From the NCBI GenBank assembly GCA_965199945.1, contig OZ241354.1, positions 4,402,001 to 4,466,000 on the forward strand: a DNA stretch of 64,000 bases, read 5' to 3'. Of the stretch, positions 17,763 to 26,715 are shown piece after piece (position 1 is the stretch's first letter; every line of letters begins with the position of its first letter). Made by a program: the position numbers and the translations under genes. The notes under the pieces were generated by a model, which saw nothing but the letters and a program-made list of their open reading frames with translations, had not been told where the DNA came from and searched no databases. This stretch comes from VXYL01 sp965199945 (GTDB lineage: Bacteria > Pseudomonadota > Gammaproteobacteria > Pseudomonadales > Azotimanducaceae).

Positions 17763-18722
17763 ATGCCACTTTGCATTCGTTGGAGCGAGCGCCGGCGCGG
17801 GTGTGGAAAGAACCGCTCGTTCCTTCAAGAACGGCCGTCGCTGCGACGATGCGCCCTCGCGCTGGCAACAATGTGCGGTGTCGTCTCGCTTTCCTCCGCC
17901 CCGGCCTTCGGTGCCGGTTCGCCTTGGCTTTCGGAGCCGGGCGCCGGCAGCGTCAGCCTGTCGTTCGTTCGCCAACGCGCCGACGAGAAGTGGACCGGCG
18001 AAGGCGGCACCGTGATGGGGCCGATGCCGGGCGGCGAGCTGACCCAAAGCACCTTCTGGCTGATCGGCGACTACGCCTTTCGAGACAATTTCGCGCTCGA
18101 TGCGCAGGTGGGTTTCGCGCGCAGCCAATTGGCCCAGGACATGGACAAGGGCCTCGCCGACGCCAACATCGGCCTCACGTGGCGGCTTGCGGACGAGCTG
18201 ATCGGCCACCCCTTGAGCTTTGCCGTGCGCGGCGGCGTCATCGTGGCCGGCGGCTACGACACGGGATCGGCGCTGGTCACCACCTCCGGCGCGCCCGCCG
18301 GCATCTACGCCATCGGCGACGGCGGCAACGGCTTCGAGGCATCCGTCATCGCCGGCCGGCTCTTCGCCGAGTGCGTGGGGGTGTCGGTGGAAGTCGGCTA
18401 CCGCAACCGCAACAACGACATCCCGAACAACATGTTCTACAGCGTCTCCGGGCTGCTCGTCGTCAACGAGCAGGTGACCGTGTCGCTGGACTACCACCGC
18501 GTGACCTCCGACGGCGACTTGAACATCGGCGTGCCGCCCTTCACGCCGGACCGCTTCCCGGAAGTGGCCGAGGAAACAACGGTGGTCGGCGGGCGCGTCT
18601 CCGTGGCGTTGACGGAATCGGCGAGCGGCAGCCTGTTCTACGGCGACACCATCGACGGCCGCAACGCATCGGCGTCGGGCATCTTCGGCATGACGCTCAG
18701 CTACGCCTTCGGCGCGTACTAA
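17763..18722 (+). CDS. Outer-membrane beta-barrel protein, unknown function
   Basis: A 319-residue exported protein. A long basic n-region and the hydrophobic stretch LALATMCGVVSLSSAPAFGA form a signal peptide. The rest alternates polar and hydrophobic residues in short strands with Gly/Asp/Asn turns (IGDYAFRDNFALDAQVGFAR, FEASVIAGRLFAECVGVSVE, QVTVSLDYHRVTSDGDL), and the chain ends in FGMTLSYAFGAY, close to the aromatic C-terminal signature of barrels inserted by BAM. The likely fold is a 10-12 strand barrel. AGGAGGG precedes the ATG. It has its own promoter and converges on the DUF547 gene over twin hairpins. Substrate unknown. Confidence 0.7.
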   Translation: MPLCIRWSERRRGCGKNRSFLQERPSLRRCALALATMCGVVSLSSAPAFGAGSPWLSEPGAGSVSLSFVRQRADEKWTGEGGTVMGPMPGGELTQSTFWLIGDYAFRDNFALDAQVGFARSQLAQDMDKGLADANIGLTWRLADELIGHPLSFAVRGGVIVAGGYDTGSALVTTSGAPAGIYAIGDGGNGFEASVIAGRLFAECVGVSVEVGYRNRNNDIPNNMFYSVSGLLVVNEQVTVSLDYHRVTSDGDLNIGVPPFTPDRFPEVAEETTVVGGRVSVALTESASGSLFYGDTIDGRNASASGIFGMTLSYAFGAY

Positions 18723-18725
18723 GGC

Positions 18726-18765
18726 GCACCCTGTCGGGTGCGTTCGAGTTTGCTCCGCAAACTCC
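18726..18765. terminator. Twin hairpins between convergent genes
   Basis: Two stem-loops stand side by side between convergent stops at 18722 and 18794: CGCACCC-TGTC-GGGTGCG (18726-18743) and GAGTTTGC-TCC-GCAAACTC (18747-18765, eight perfect pairs). Neither has a clear T-run, so they may stop RNA polymerase weakly in both directions or protect mRNA 3' ends. Confidence 0.5.
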
Positions 18766-18793
18766 CGTCCGATAGGCGCTTGGCTGTTTAGGT

Positions 18794-19636
18794 TTAGGGC
18801 GCGTTCAGCGTCCAGTCGTAGGCGTAGTCGATGTAGCCGTCGAAATCGCGCAGCCACGCCGCCAATTGGGGCGCGGCGTACTTGGCCAAGTGTTCCAGCA
18901 CGGCTTGCTCGTCGTCGCCGAAATCCTCTTGGTACCAGTCGTAGATGCTCGACACGATCAAGTCGCCGTCGGCGAAGGCCACGCCGCGCGGATGGTTGAC
19001 GTAGGCGCGCGCGCCATCCTCTAGAAGCTGCTCGGTGTTCGCTGCGGAGTAGGCTTTCGACGCCAGGTTCGGGCAGCCGAAGCTGGCGCAGTTGACGGCG
19101 TAGTGGATGCGGTTGTCCTGCCAGACGGGGCGCAGGATTTCGTGCTCGATGTCGTTGAGGGAGAGTTCCCGGCCGGCGACCTTGGCGTGTCGTTCGTCCC
19201 ACGGCCCGGGGTTCAGCCAGCTGCCGCCGATGTCGCGGATGGATTCCACCGGATAGGCGTCGGCAACCACCTTGACCGTGAGCGCGTTGTAGAAGTTGAT
19301 CCAGTAGGCCTTCTGTTCGGCGCCGGAGTAGCGCCTCGGATCGATGGCCTGCAGCGCCTGCAAGTACGCAGCCAGCGTTTGCCCTTGGGTCGCGTTCGCC
19401 TTCAAGGCGGCGTAGTCGAAGCGGTTGACGCCGGATGGATGCGCCGCGCGCAGGTGCAGATCGAGGGTCTGCTGCCACGGCGCGTGGTCGATAGCGCTGG
19501 CGTTGGCGTCGTCCCGCGCCGCCCAGAAGGTCGCGTGATCGACGTCCGCCGCGGCGACTGTCCCGGCCGCGCACAGGCCGAACCAGGCAATCGCCAGCAA
19601 ATGTCGGACGAAGCGCAGCCGGTGCCCGTCGGTCAC
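18794..19636 (-). CDS. DUF547 domain protein, exported
   Basis: A 280-residue protein with a signal peptide (LLAIAWFGLCAAGTVAAA) and a DUF547 domain (about residues 60-265). Family motifs are YWINFYNALTVKVVADAYP, IEHEILRP and YAVNCASFGCPNL. The domain is widespread and has been compared with papain-like and transglutaminase-like folds; the Cys of NCASFGCP would be the candidate nucleophile. It starts with GTG overlapping the glycosyltransferase stop (GTGA), so the two are coupled. Similar pairs occur in gammaproteobacterial glycosyltransferase clusters, which suggests an envelope role. No substrate is known. Confidence 0.85.
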   Translation of the reverse strand: MTDGHRLRFVRHLLAIAWFGLCAAGTVAAADVDHATFWAARDDANASAIDHAPWQQTLDLHLRAAHPSGVNRFDYAALKANATQGQTLAAYLQALQAIDPRRYSGAEQKAYWINFYNALTVKVVADAYPVESIRDIGGSWLNPGPWDERHAKVAGRELSLNDIEHEILRPVWQDNRIHYAVNCASFGCPNLASKAYSAANTEQLLEDGARAYVNHPRGVAFADGDLIVSSIYDWYQEDFGDDEQAVLEHLAKYAAPQLAAWLRDFDGYIDYAYDWTLNAP

Positions 19637-20376
19637 GATGGATTACTCCCTCTGCTTTCTCGGTTCTGCCGCCAGCGCAGAACGGCAATCGTGGTCAGAA
19701 TGCCGATGCTTGCTCCCACGACGCCGCGCAGCGTGCCGCCTACTTTGGACTTGCCGAAACGACGGCGCAACGTGTCCACGGGCACTTCCGCGATGCGCAG
19801 GCCCCTCTGGATGGCCTTCACCTGCATCTCCACGGTCCAGCCGAAGGCGCGGTCGCGCATGGCGATCCGCGCCAGCGCGTCGGCGCGGATGGCGCGGTAC
19901 GGGCCAAGGTCCGAGACCGTCGCCTTCCACAGCCATTTGATGAGCAGCGCCGCGACGCGGTTGCCGGCCCGCTGCGGCAGCGAGAGGGCGCCGGGCTGGA
20001 TGCGGCCGAGCGGTCGTGCGCCGATGGCCAAGTCCGCGCCGTCGGCAAGCGCATCCAGGAGGGCGGTCGCCTGCGCCGCCTTGAACGAACCGTCGCCGTC
20101 CGTGAACAGCACGGCATCGACCGGTTGCAGCGCCGCGATGGCCGTTTGACAAGCGATGCCGTAGCCCGGCGACTGCTCGACGACGACACGGGCGCCAGCC
20201 TCCCGAGCCCGCCGCGCCGTGGCGTCCGCCGAGCCGTTGTCGCAGACGACGCAATCGTCCAGCACCCGGTCTCCGCCGTTTACCGTCAACGCGAGCAATT
20301 CCGCCACCACGCCGCCGATGTGGCCTTCTTCGTCGCGCGCCGGAATCACCGCCCCCACCGCCATGCCACGGTACAT
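19633..20376 (-). CDS. Glycosyltransferase family 2 (dolichol-phosphate mannosyltransferase-like)
   Basis: A 247-residue inverting GT-A glycosyltransferase. The nucleotide-sugar site starts at VIPARDEEGHI (residues 10-20), the metal-binding segment is LFTDGDGSF (near residue 91), and SDLGPYRAIR followed by FGWTVEMQVKAIQRGLRIAE is typical of the DPM1/YfdH-type branch. A short hydrophobic C-terminal helix (VVGASIGILTTIAVL) may touch the membrane. It ends in a four-base overlap with the DUF547 gene. A lipid-linked or polyprenyl-phosphate acceptor is usual for the branch. Confidence 0.87.
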   Translation of the reverse strand: MYRGMAVGAVIPARDEEGHIGGVVAELLALTVNGGDRVLDDCVVCDNGSADATARRAREAGARVVVEQSPGYGIACQTAIAALQPVDAVLFTDGDGSFKAAQATALLDALADGADLAIGARPLGRIQPGALSLPQRAGNRVAALLIKWLWKATVSDLGPYRAIRADALARIAMRDRAFGWTVEMQVKAIQRGLRIAEVPVDTLRRRFGKSKVGGTLRGVVGASIGILTTIAVLRWRQNRESRGSNPS

Positions 20377-20462
20377 CGTGTCTCCGAGGATTCTCGGACG
20401 GAGGGTGCGCTACGCCCCCGACGGCGTGGCGGCGCGAACCAAATCGGCCAGCGCAGCCAGCA

Positions 20463-21056
20463 TCAAGACGGCGCTCTTCGTGGCGGCGAACCGCAGTTGC
20501 GAAGATGCTGCACGATGCGCTGGTGCTCGCAGCCGAAGTCCAGCTGCCGAATATCGGCGATGCGAAACGGGACTTCGCGGTCGGCATCGCCATACTCGTC
20601 GAGGTCGAGAATAGTGCCGGCGTCGTCGGAGAGCTTCGCGACAACGCCGGTGTGCTGCGCATCGCCGCCACCGGGCCAGATCGTGACCACGGTGCCGTCC
20701 GCGATGGAGAGCGCCAGCGCATCCCGCACCAAGCACCGGTCCGAACCGACAAGGCGTTGGTGGTTGTGCCGAGCCTGGGTGCCGTAGAGCTCCTTGAGAC
20801 GCGCTATTCGTCGCATCAGGTAGTCGGTCTCGATCTCGACACGAGAGACATCGTGCAGCGCTCGGACCTCGATGCCATCGAACTGACCGGCGCGATCGAG
20901 GGCGTTGAGGCGGAAGTGGGTCTCGTCGAGGGCGTCGACTCGCCCGACTGAGAACCTCTCCTCTTTACCCGCATAGACCTCGACAAGACACTGCCGCGCG
21001 AGAGCGCCGGTCAACTCCTCGCGGACTTCCTCGATGAATCGAGACGCCTCGGACAT
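20463..21056 (-). CDS. Hypothetical protein with two small-barrel (Sm-like) repeats
   Basis: A 197-residue protein made of two similar halves. Half one (about 24-95) reads LVEVYAGKEERFSVGRVDAL, then GIEVRALHDVSRVEIETDY and a helix RRIARLKELYG. Half two (about 120-188) reads VVTIWPGGGDAQHTGVVAKL, then EVPFRIADIRQLDFGCEHQ and a helix IVQHLRNCG. Each half looks like a five-strand small barrel, as in Sm/LSm or similar folds, followed by a helix. No family is recognised. It lies 9 bp downstream of mnmH, so it is probably cotranscribed with a tRNA-modification gene. RNA binding is a guess. Confidence 0.65.
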   Translation of the reverse strand: MSEASRFIEEVREELTGALARQCLVEVYAGKEERFSVGRVDALDETHFRLNALDRAGQFDGIEVRALHDVSRVEIETDYLMRRIARLKELYGTQARHNHQRLVGSDRCLVRDALALSIADGTVVTIWPGGGDAQHTGVVAKLSDDAGTILDLDEYGDADREVPFRIADIRQLDFGCEHQRIVQHLRNCGSPPRRAPS

Positions 21057-21065
21057 CGCCGTTCC

Positions 21066-22127
21066 TCAAAGGCCAGCGCGTTGTCCGCCGCGGGTGGCGC
21101 GGCGGCCGCGTATGAAGTCGGCCACCTGTTCCGGAGCGCCGCGCATGACTATCCGGCTCGTCTTCGCCGCCAACTGGTAGTCGTACATCGGGTCGTAGTA
21201 GTCCCGCAGCAGCTCTCCGATCCAAGCGTGGTGCAGCTCCCGCGCCGCCGGCCCGGCGTCCAGCGCAGCCTGCATCCGCTCCGCGATGCGCCGATAGCGC
21301 AGCCCGCCTAGGCGGCGTTCGATCTTCGCCAGCGCCGCCGGCAGGCGCGCCAGCGCATCGCCGGCTTCCAGCACGTATTCCCGATAGATGTTGTCGATGC
21401 GCTCGTCCATGCCCACTTCCACGATGCCCAGCGGCGCGCGCTGCATCGCGTCGAACAAGGGCGCGGGGACGGCCAGGCGTCCGATGGAGCGGCCTTCGTC
21501 TTCGAGCGCGAGCGGCGCCGTTGCATCCGTCTTCAGGAGTTCCGCCGCCAGCGCGTTCTCGAAGGTCGCTGGCGTTGGCTGCGGCGTCTCGAAACCGCCG
21601 AAGGCCGAGCCGCGGTGGTTGGCCAAGGCCTCCAAGTCGATGTGCGCGCCAAGGCTGCGGAGCAGGGTCGTCTTGCCGCTGCCCGTGCGTCCGCCGACGA
21701 GGATCAGGTCGCGCTGTCCGCTGCGTTCGAGAACGTCCATGCAGAAGCGCCGCAGCGCCTTGAAGCCGCCGCTCACCCGGGGCGCCGCCACGCCCGCGTC
21801 CGCGAGCCATTGCTGGACGATCTGCGAGCGCATCCCCCCGCGCCAGCAGCAGATCAGCGCCGTCGGATGCTCGGCCACGAAACGCTGCCAGGCAGCCAGG
21901 CGCGAATGCTTGATGTCGCCGCTCACCAGGCGATGGCCGAGCGCCACGGCGGCGTCTCGCCCGCCGTTCTTGTACGCCTTGCCCACCGCCTCGCGCTCCT
22001 GGTCGTAGAGAAGCGGCAGGTTGACGGCGCCCGGCAGTGCGCCGCGGGCGTATTCCACCGGCGCCCGCACGTCGAGCAGCGGTAGCGAACCCGCAACGAT
22101 GGCGCGGCAGTCGTCTACGTTGTGCAT
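21066..22127 (-). CDS. mnmH: tRNA 2-selenouridine synthase
   Basis: SelU/MnmH geranylates 2-thiouridine at the wobble position of certain tRNAs and then replaces it with selenouridine using selenophosphate. This 353-residue copy has the N-terminal rhodanese domain with the catalytic Cys (C93/C94) in ICCWRGGMRS and a P-loop domain with GGRTGSGKTT (about 145-154). HRGSAFGGFETP and the C-terminal EYYDPMY-like motif (DYYDPMYDYQL) match the E. coli enzyme well. The ATG at 22127 aligns with the family N-terminus. It sits between the TPR lipoprotein and the small-barrel gene. No selD is in the window. Confidence 0.93.
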   Translation of the reverse strand: MHNVDDCRAIVAGSLPLLDVRAPVEYARGALPGAVNLPLLYDQEREAVGKAYKNGGRDAAVALGHRLVSGDIKHSRLAAWQRFVAEHPTALICCWRGGMRSQIVQQWLADAGVAAPRVSGGFKALRRFCMDVLERSGQRDLILVGGRTGSGKTTLLRSLGAHIDLEALANHRGSAFGGFETPQPTPATFENALAAELLKTDATAPLALEDEGRSIGRLAVPAPLFDAMQRAPLGIVEVGMDERIDNIYREYVLEAGDALARLPAALAKIERRLGGLRYRRIAERMQAALDAGPAARELHHAWIGELLRDYYDPMYDYQLAAKTSRIVMRGAPEQVADFIRGRRATRGGQRAGL

Positions 22128-22161
22128 GGTGGTGGCGCCGCGAACGATGCCGGACGGCGGC

Positions 22162-23985
22162 TCAGTCGGTCGGCTGTTCGCCGAGGTCCAGCGGCGCCCA
22201 AGGGACTTCGTTGATCGGCACGCCGGCGCGAAACGCATCCAAGTGCTTGCGCAGGATGGGAAGTTCGTTGTTGGGATCGCGGTTTCTGGTCGCCATCTGA
22301 ATGGCTTCCTCCTGCACGGCGATGGCCCGCTCGAAGTCGCCGTTGGCGGCGTAGGCCGCAGCCCAGGTGTCCAGATACGCCGGCGTGCGCCGCGCCGGGC
22401 CTTCCTCCGCCATCACCCGATCCATGATTTCCAGCGCATAGCGCGCGTCGCGCAGGCGCGGCAGGTGGCTCACCGTGAGCGTCCACGCCACTTCGTTGAC
22501 TAGGTTGGGGTTGTCCGGGTCGGCCTGGGCAGCCCGCTTGAGCCAGGTCTTGGCACGGCGCAGGCGGCGGTCCACATGGGTGCCGCGCGCATAGAGGTTG
22601 CCCACCAGCAGCATCGCCTGCGGGTTGTCGCTGTTCTTCGCCACGTCGCGCAGCCAGCGCCATGCCTGGTGGTCGAGCGCGCCTTCGGCTTCGGGCCGGG
22701 TGAGAAAACGCGCGTATTCCACCTTGCCGCGTTCGTTCTTCTCGGCGGCGCGCCGGAAGTACTGCTCGGCCAGCGCGTCGTCCTTCTCCACGACCTCGCC
22801 GAAGGCATGCAGCGCGGCCAGATTGAGCATGGCGTCGACGTTGCCGAGGTCCGCGGCGCGCACCAGCAGCGGCGCGCCGCGCGCGGTCTTCTCCTCGCCG
22901 AACGCCCCGGAGAGATACATCGCGCCGAGGTGGGACATCGCCGTGTCGAAACCGGCGTTGATGGCGAGCAGAAGACGGCGCTCGGCGGCCTCCAGCCATT
23001 CCGTGCGCCCTTCGCCGACCGGCGAACGCAGCGCCCGCTCGAGGAACACTTCCGCGAGAATCAGCTGCGCCAAGCCGTTGTTGGCCCGTGCCGCCTGTTC
23101 CAGCCAGCCCACCGTGTCGTCGAAGCGTCGCGCGCGGCGCATTTCGGAACCGATGAAGGTCTGCGCCGCGCTGTCGCCGCCCACCGCCAGCACCCGCACC
23201 AGCGCCTCGACGCCGAAATCTCCGCAAGCGCCCATGTCCTTGCAGGTGATCGGGCGCGGCACCGGAAAGCGCGTGTCGGGGTCGGCCTTGGCGGAAGCGA
23301 GCAGCGCCGCACGCAGCGCCGTCAAGTCGAACAGCACCGTTTCCATGGGCTGTTCCTCGGTGCGCGCCGCCAGCCGCAGCAGAAAACGCTCGCCGTCCAC
23401 TTCGTAGGCGCTACCGACCACGGCGAGGCCCCGCGCGACGACGAACGCTTCCGCTTCGGCGCTGGAAAGAACAGGGTAGGCGAGCTCGCCCTCTTGCCTG
23501 TCCCGCGACGACGCCGCTTTTCCGCCAAGCGCCTTCCCGGCATCGGCCTCGATGGAAGCGCGAATCGCCGCCACCCAGCGCTCGTGCCATTCGACCTGCT
23601 CCGGCGCTTCGACGTAGCCGTAGAACCGCGCCAGCGCCTGGTGCCCGGCCAGGCTCGCGTAGTAGATGTCGAGAATCGCCGACCCGGCCGCGCCCAAGCG
23701 CAGCGGTTCGTCCGCCAAGGCAAGCACTTGGCGCTCCAGGCGCGTCGCTTCGTGCAGCCGCTTGTCGAAATCCGGCGCCGCAAGCAGCGCGTCCCGCAGC
23801 GCCCTTGGCGACACCATCTCGCCCGCCATCGCGCGCTGCGCGAGGTCCTCGTAGCCAGCCGGAGGCATCGGCGGCGTGGTCGCGCAGCCGGCGATGCCGG
23901 ACGCCAGCAGGACGAGGAGCGCCAGCGACGCTCGGCAAGCGCGGGTTCGGATGGCGACGACGGTGGATGCAGGGTTCATGGCCAT
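22162..23985 (-). CDS. Sel1/TPR-repeat lipoprotein
   Basis: A lipoprotein signal (LALLVLLASGIAGC) is followed by a helical domain of unknown type and, from about residue 290, a run of Sel1-like and TPR repeats: ARANNGLAQLILAEVFLERA, GFDTAMSHLGAMYLSGAFGE, GNVDAMLNLAALHAFGEVVE and NPQAMLLVGNLYARGTHVDR. The C-terminal 120 residues are TPR-like (TPAYLDTWAAAYAANGDFER). Such repeats mediate protein-protein contacts. The start is ATG 23985 or the ATG two codons later. It stands 34 bp upstream of mnmH and may head that operon. It is probably anchored to a membrane on the periplasmic side. Confidence 0.78.
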   Translation of the reverse strand: MAMNPASTVVAIRTRACRASLALLVLLASGIAGCATTPPMPPAGYEDLAQRAMAGEMVSPRALRDALLAAPDFDKRLHEATRLERQVLALADEPLRLGAAGSAILDIYYASLAGHQALARFYGYVEAPEQVEWHERWVAAIRASIEADAGKALGGKAASSRDRQEGELAYPVLSSAEAEAFVVARGLAVVGSAYEVDGERFLLRLAARTEEQPMETVLFDLTALRAALLASAKADPDTRFPVPRPITCKDMGACGDFGVEALVRVLAVGGDSAAQTFIGSEMRRARRFDDTVGWLEQAARANNGLAQLILAEVFLERALRSPVGEGRTEWLEAAERRLLLAINAGFDTAMSHLGAMYLSGAFGEEKTARGAPLLVRAADLGNVDAMLNLAALHAFGEVVEKDDALAEQYFRRAAEKNERGKVEYARFLTRPEAEGALDHQAWRWLRDVAKNSDNPQAMLLVGNLYARGTHVDRRLRRAKTWLKRAAQADPDNPNLVNEVAWTLTVSHLPRLRDARYALEIMDRVMAEEGPARRTPAYLDTWAAAYAANGDFERAIAVQEEAIQMATRNRDPNNELPILRKHLDAFRAGVPINEVPWAPLDLGEQPTD

Positions 23986-24183
23986 GCGGAGAAGTTTAGC
24001 GCACTGCCGCATGGCTGAACTTGCCGAGGCCGGACGAGGAAGACCGCATCAGGTCGCAAGCGGCCCCTTCAACAACGGCCCAACCACATCCGGCCGCGAA
24101 GTCCGCGCCTCGCGGATGAAAATGGGAACGGTGGGTGCGTGGAGTACGCCGGCACGTCGGATGCGCTGGCCGTGCCGGCGTCG

Positions 24184-25302
24184 TCAGATCCTCCCCTTGC
24201 CCAAGTCCAATCGTCCGCGCGCCAGGTTCAGGCGCAGCACGTCGCTTGCGCCTTCGGCGAGCCGCATCGAGCGCACGCGGCGGTACAGGTCCTCGAGCGG
24301 ATGGCCGTTGCGCAGCGCTATTCCGCCGACGAGCTGAATGCCGGCGTCCACGATCTCGCCGATGCCTTCGGTGGCGAACACCTTGGCGGCAATGCCTTCG
24401 TTGACGATGTTCTCGCCGGCGTCGCCTAGGCGCGCGGTGCGGTAGACCATGCTGCGCATGGCGTAGGCGCGGATGCGCATGTCGGCGTAGCGCAAGCGCA
24501 CGCCTTCGCGCTCGCCGAGCGGTGCGCCGCTGCGATGGGGTGCTTGGATGTGCGCCGTGACGAAGCCGATCACCCAGCGCGCCAGGCCGGCGGCTTCGGC
24601 GGCGAAGGCCAGGCGCGTGTCGCCGATCTGCCGCAGCGCGCGCGGCAGCCCGCCGCCCGGCTTGCCGACGATGTGCGCCTTCGGCACTTGCGCGTCCGTG
24701 AAGGCGATGGCCGCATGGTGCGTGCCGTCCATGCTGCCGAAGGTGCGCTCGACGGCGACGCCCGGCGTGTCGCGGTCGATCACCACCATGGACGGGCCGA
24801 GCCCGTCGATCTCCACCAGCGTGTTGATGAAGTCCGCGTGCGCTCCGCCGGTCACATAGGACTTGCGCCCGTTGACGATCAGCGAGTCGCCCTGCACGCG
24901 CCCCCAAGTGGCGCGCTCGGCGTCGTCCGGCTCCGTGAAGCCGAAGGCGCCGCGCTTCTCGCCGGCCAGCACCGGCGCCAAGTGCGTGCTTCTCAAGGGA
25001 TCGCCCACGCCGCCGAGGACGCCTGGGCCGGGGCCGAAGATGCCGCCCAAGTGGGCGACGTTGTGGGCGCCGAGGACATCCCGCACCACCGTCAGCGCCA
25101 GCAACGTGGCGCCGCTGCCGCCGAACTCCTCGGGCTGCGTCATGGCGAAGACGCCGGCGTCCTTGGACGCGGCGCGAACGCGTGCGGCGCGGGTCTTCGC
25201 ATCGAGGGACGCATCGTCGCGCAACGGTTCGAGGGTCTCCGCAGCCAACGCCTCGACGCGGTCGCGCAAGGCTTCGAGCTGGGGGTCAAGAAGCTCCGGC
25301 AT
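24184..25302 (-). CDS. Acyl-CoA dehydrogenase family protein
   Basis: A 372-residue flavoprotein of the acyl-CoA dehydrogenase family. Visible motifs are QPEEFGGSGA near residue 55, GAFGFTEPDDAERATW (FAD loop), LIVNGRKSYVTGGAHAD, and a C-terminal MRLAEGASDVLRLNLAR that keeps the Glu found in medium-chain enzymes. IQLVGGIALRNGHPLEDLYR is the usual central segment. It begins 9 bp after the small membrane protein gene, in a long minus-strand series that starts with cmoA. The acyl substrate cannot be told. It is clearly different from the enzyme at 13019. Confidence 0.88.
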   Translation of the reverse strand: MPELLDPQLEALRDRVEALAAETLEPLRDDASLDAKTRAARVRAASKDAGVFAMTQPEEFGGSGATLLALTVVRDVLGAHNVAHLGGIFGPGPGVLGGVGDPLRSTHLAPVLAGEKRGAFGFTEPDDAERATWGRVQGDSLIVNGRKSYVTGGAHADFINTLVEIDGLGPSMVVIDRDTPGVAVERTFGSMDGTHHAAIAFTDAQVPKAHIVGKPGGGLPRALRQIGDTRLAFAAEAAGLARWVIGFVTAHIQAPHRSGAPLGEREGVRLRYADMRIRAYAMRSMVYRTARLGDAGENIVNEGIAAKVFATEGIGEIVDAGIQLVGGIALRNGHPLEDLYRRVRSMRLAEGASDVLRLNLARGRLDLGKGRI

Positions 25303-25311
25303 GTCGCCTCC

Positions 25312-25692
25312 TCAGAGCAGCGGCGGCACCACCGCCAGCAGCGCCACCAAGGCAAGCAGCAGGGCGGTCGTGAGCAAGCCGTAGTAGATCCACGATTCGC
25401 GCTGGGCGTTGCGCGCCACTAGGTCTTCGACGCCGCCTTCTCCGCGCGCTGCCACCGAAGAGGCCAGCCGATAGCGCGTGATGCCGTCGCCGCGGCCGGG
25501 CAGCTTCACGAACAGCTCCGGTATCTGGTCGAGGATGCGCACGGTGTCGTACATGGCCACGCCCGAGGCGCGGCCGATCTGCGCCGGCGAGAGGCCCTTC
25601 GTCGGCTCCTTCCGAAAGCAGTCGACGATGGCGAGAATGCGCGCCGTCTTGCCGCGATAGCGGAAGGACCACGCGGTGAGCACGCCGGCCAT
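25312..25692 (-). CDS. Small protein with one C-terminal membrane helix, unknown function
   Basis: A 126-residue protein from ATG 25692. Residues 10-75 (AWSFRYRGKTARILAIVDCF, then LSPAQIGRASGVAMYDTVRI) look like a winged-helix domain with a recognition helix. After a linker, one hydrophobic helix (WIYYGLLTTALLLALVALLA) ends the chain. A tail-anchored DNA- or protein-binding domain would fit. No family is recognised. The gene lies between cmoB and an acyl-CoA dehydrogenase, with 9 bp to the latter. Confidence 0.6.
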   Translation of the reverse strand: MAGVLTAWSFRYRGKTARILAIVDCFRKEPTKGLSPAQIGRASGVAMYDTVRILDQIPELFVKLPGRGDGITRYRLASSVAARGEGGVEDLVARNAQRESWIYYGLLTTALLLALVALLAVVPPLL

Positions 25693-25753
25693 CAGCGCAC
25701 CGGGTGCGGCGCACTGCAAGCCCGGGTCGCCCGGCGGATTTGCGCTGCGCACA

Positions 25754-26704
25754 TCATCGTCGGGCGATCATAACGGCGCGCTTCGGCGCGGGATAGCCTT
25801 CGACGGTGCGTTCCGGCTCGTTGGGGTCGAGGGCATCGGCCAAGGAGTGGTAGGGCATCCACGCGGTGGCGCGTTGCTCCGCCGGCGTTGTTGCTGAAAC
25901 GTCCACCAGCTCGGCGCGGCGAAAGCCCGCGTCGGCGAGCCAACGGCGCAGCAAGGCGACGTTCGGCACGACATGCACGTTGCGCATCGCCGCGTAGCGG
26001 TTCGGCTTGAGGGGCGCGCCGTCCACGACCAGCGATTCCAGCACCACCGTCGATTGCGCATGCGTGTGGCGGGCGAGCGCGTACACATGCGCTGGCGGGT
26101 CCCGGTGGTGGTAGACCACGCCCATCGAGAACACGACATCGAACGGCTGGCGCACGGCCAAGTCTTCCAAGCGCAGCGGCAGAACGAGATTCCTGCCGTG
26201 CCCCAGGTAGGTGCCGACGGCGGCGTTCTGCAATGTGTACAGCAGCGACGGATCGACGCCGGTCACCGATTCCGCGCCAGCTTCCAACATGCGCCAGCCG
26301 TAGTAGCCGTTGCCGCATCCGGCATCCAGAACGCGGCGCCTGGACAGTTCGAGATGGGGCGCGATGCGCGCCCATTTCAGATGCGAGCGCCACTCGGCAT
26401 CGACGAACACGCCGAAGAGGTCGAAGGGCCCCTTCCGCCAAGGCATCAGGCCGCGCAGCGCGTGTTCCAGGTCGCGCCGCTGCCGGGGTTCGAGGGGCGC
26501 ATCGTCGCTCGCCAGGCTGGCCGAAACCGTTGCGCCGAAGGACACCCGCGCCGGCCGCAGCCTGGGCAGTTGCGCCAGCGCGGCAGTCCAGCGCGGCAGG
26601 TCGCCGTGGCGCGCCGAGCGCAGCAGGTCGATGCAGCCGCGCGCTGTCGGAGACGTCTCGCGCCACGCGGCGAAGAGCGACTCGAGCGCAGCGCATTCCG
26701 TCAT
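25754..26704 (-). CDS. cmoB: tRNA U34 carboxymethyltransferase
   Basis: CmoB transfers the carboxymethyl group of carboxy-S-adenosyl-methionine to 5-hydroxyuridine at tRNA position 34, giving 5-oxyacetic acid uridine. The 316-residue protein has the AdoMet-type motif VLDAGCGNGYYGWRML, then GVDPSLLY, and FSMGVVYHHRDP, all diagnostic of CmoB. MPWRKGPFDLFGVFVDAEWR before them is the typical lead-in. It starts at ATG 26704, 11 bp after the cmoA stop, so the pair is an operon. The N-terminal helical domain and total length are normal. Confidence 0.94.
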   Translation of the reverse strand: MTECAALESLFAAWRETSPTARGCIDLLRSARHGDLPRWTAALAQLPRLRPARVSFGATVSASLASDDAPLEPRQRRDLEHALRGLMPWRKGPFDLFGVFVDAEWRSHLKWARIAPHLELSRRRVLDAGCGNGYYGWRMLEAGAESVTGVDPSLLYTLQNAAVGTYLGHGRNLVLPLRLEDLAVRQPFDVVFSMGVVYHHRDPPAHVYALARHTHAQSTVVLESLVVDGAPLKPNRYAAMRNVHVVPNVALLRRWLADAGFRRAELVDVSATTPAEQRATAWMPYHSLADALDPNEPERTVEGYPAPKRAVMIARR

Positions 26705-26715
26705 GCGCGAGCGCT

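Noticed and set aside
16749..19688. A 979-codon minus-strand frame
   Set aside because: It crosses four recognisable genes in the wrong frame or strand and shows only shadow composition.
18794..20376. Arsenosugar or similar specialised glycosylation cluster
   Set aside because: Only a glycosyltransferase and a DUF547 gene are present; the radical SAM and methyltransferase genes needed are missing.
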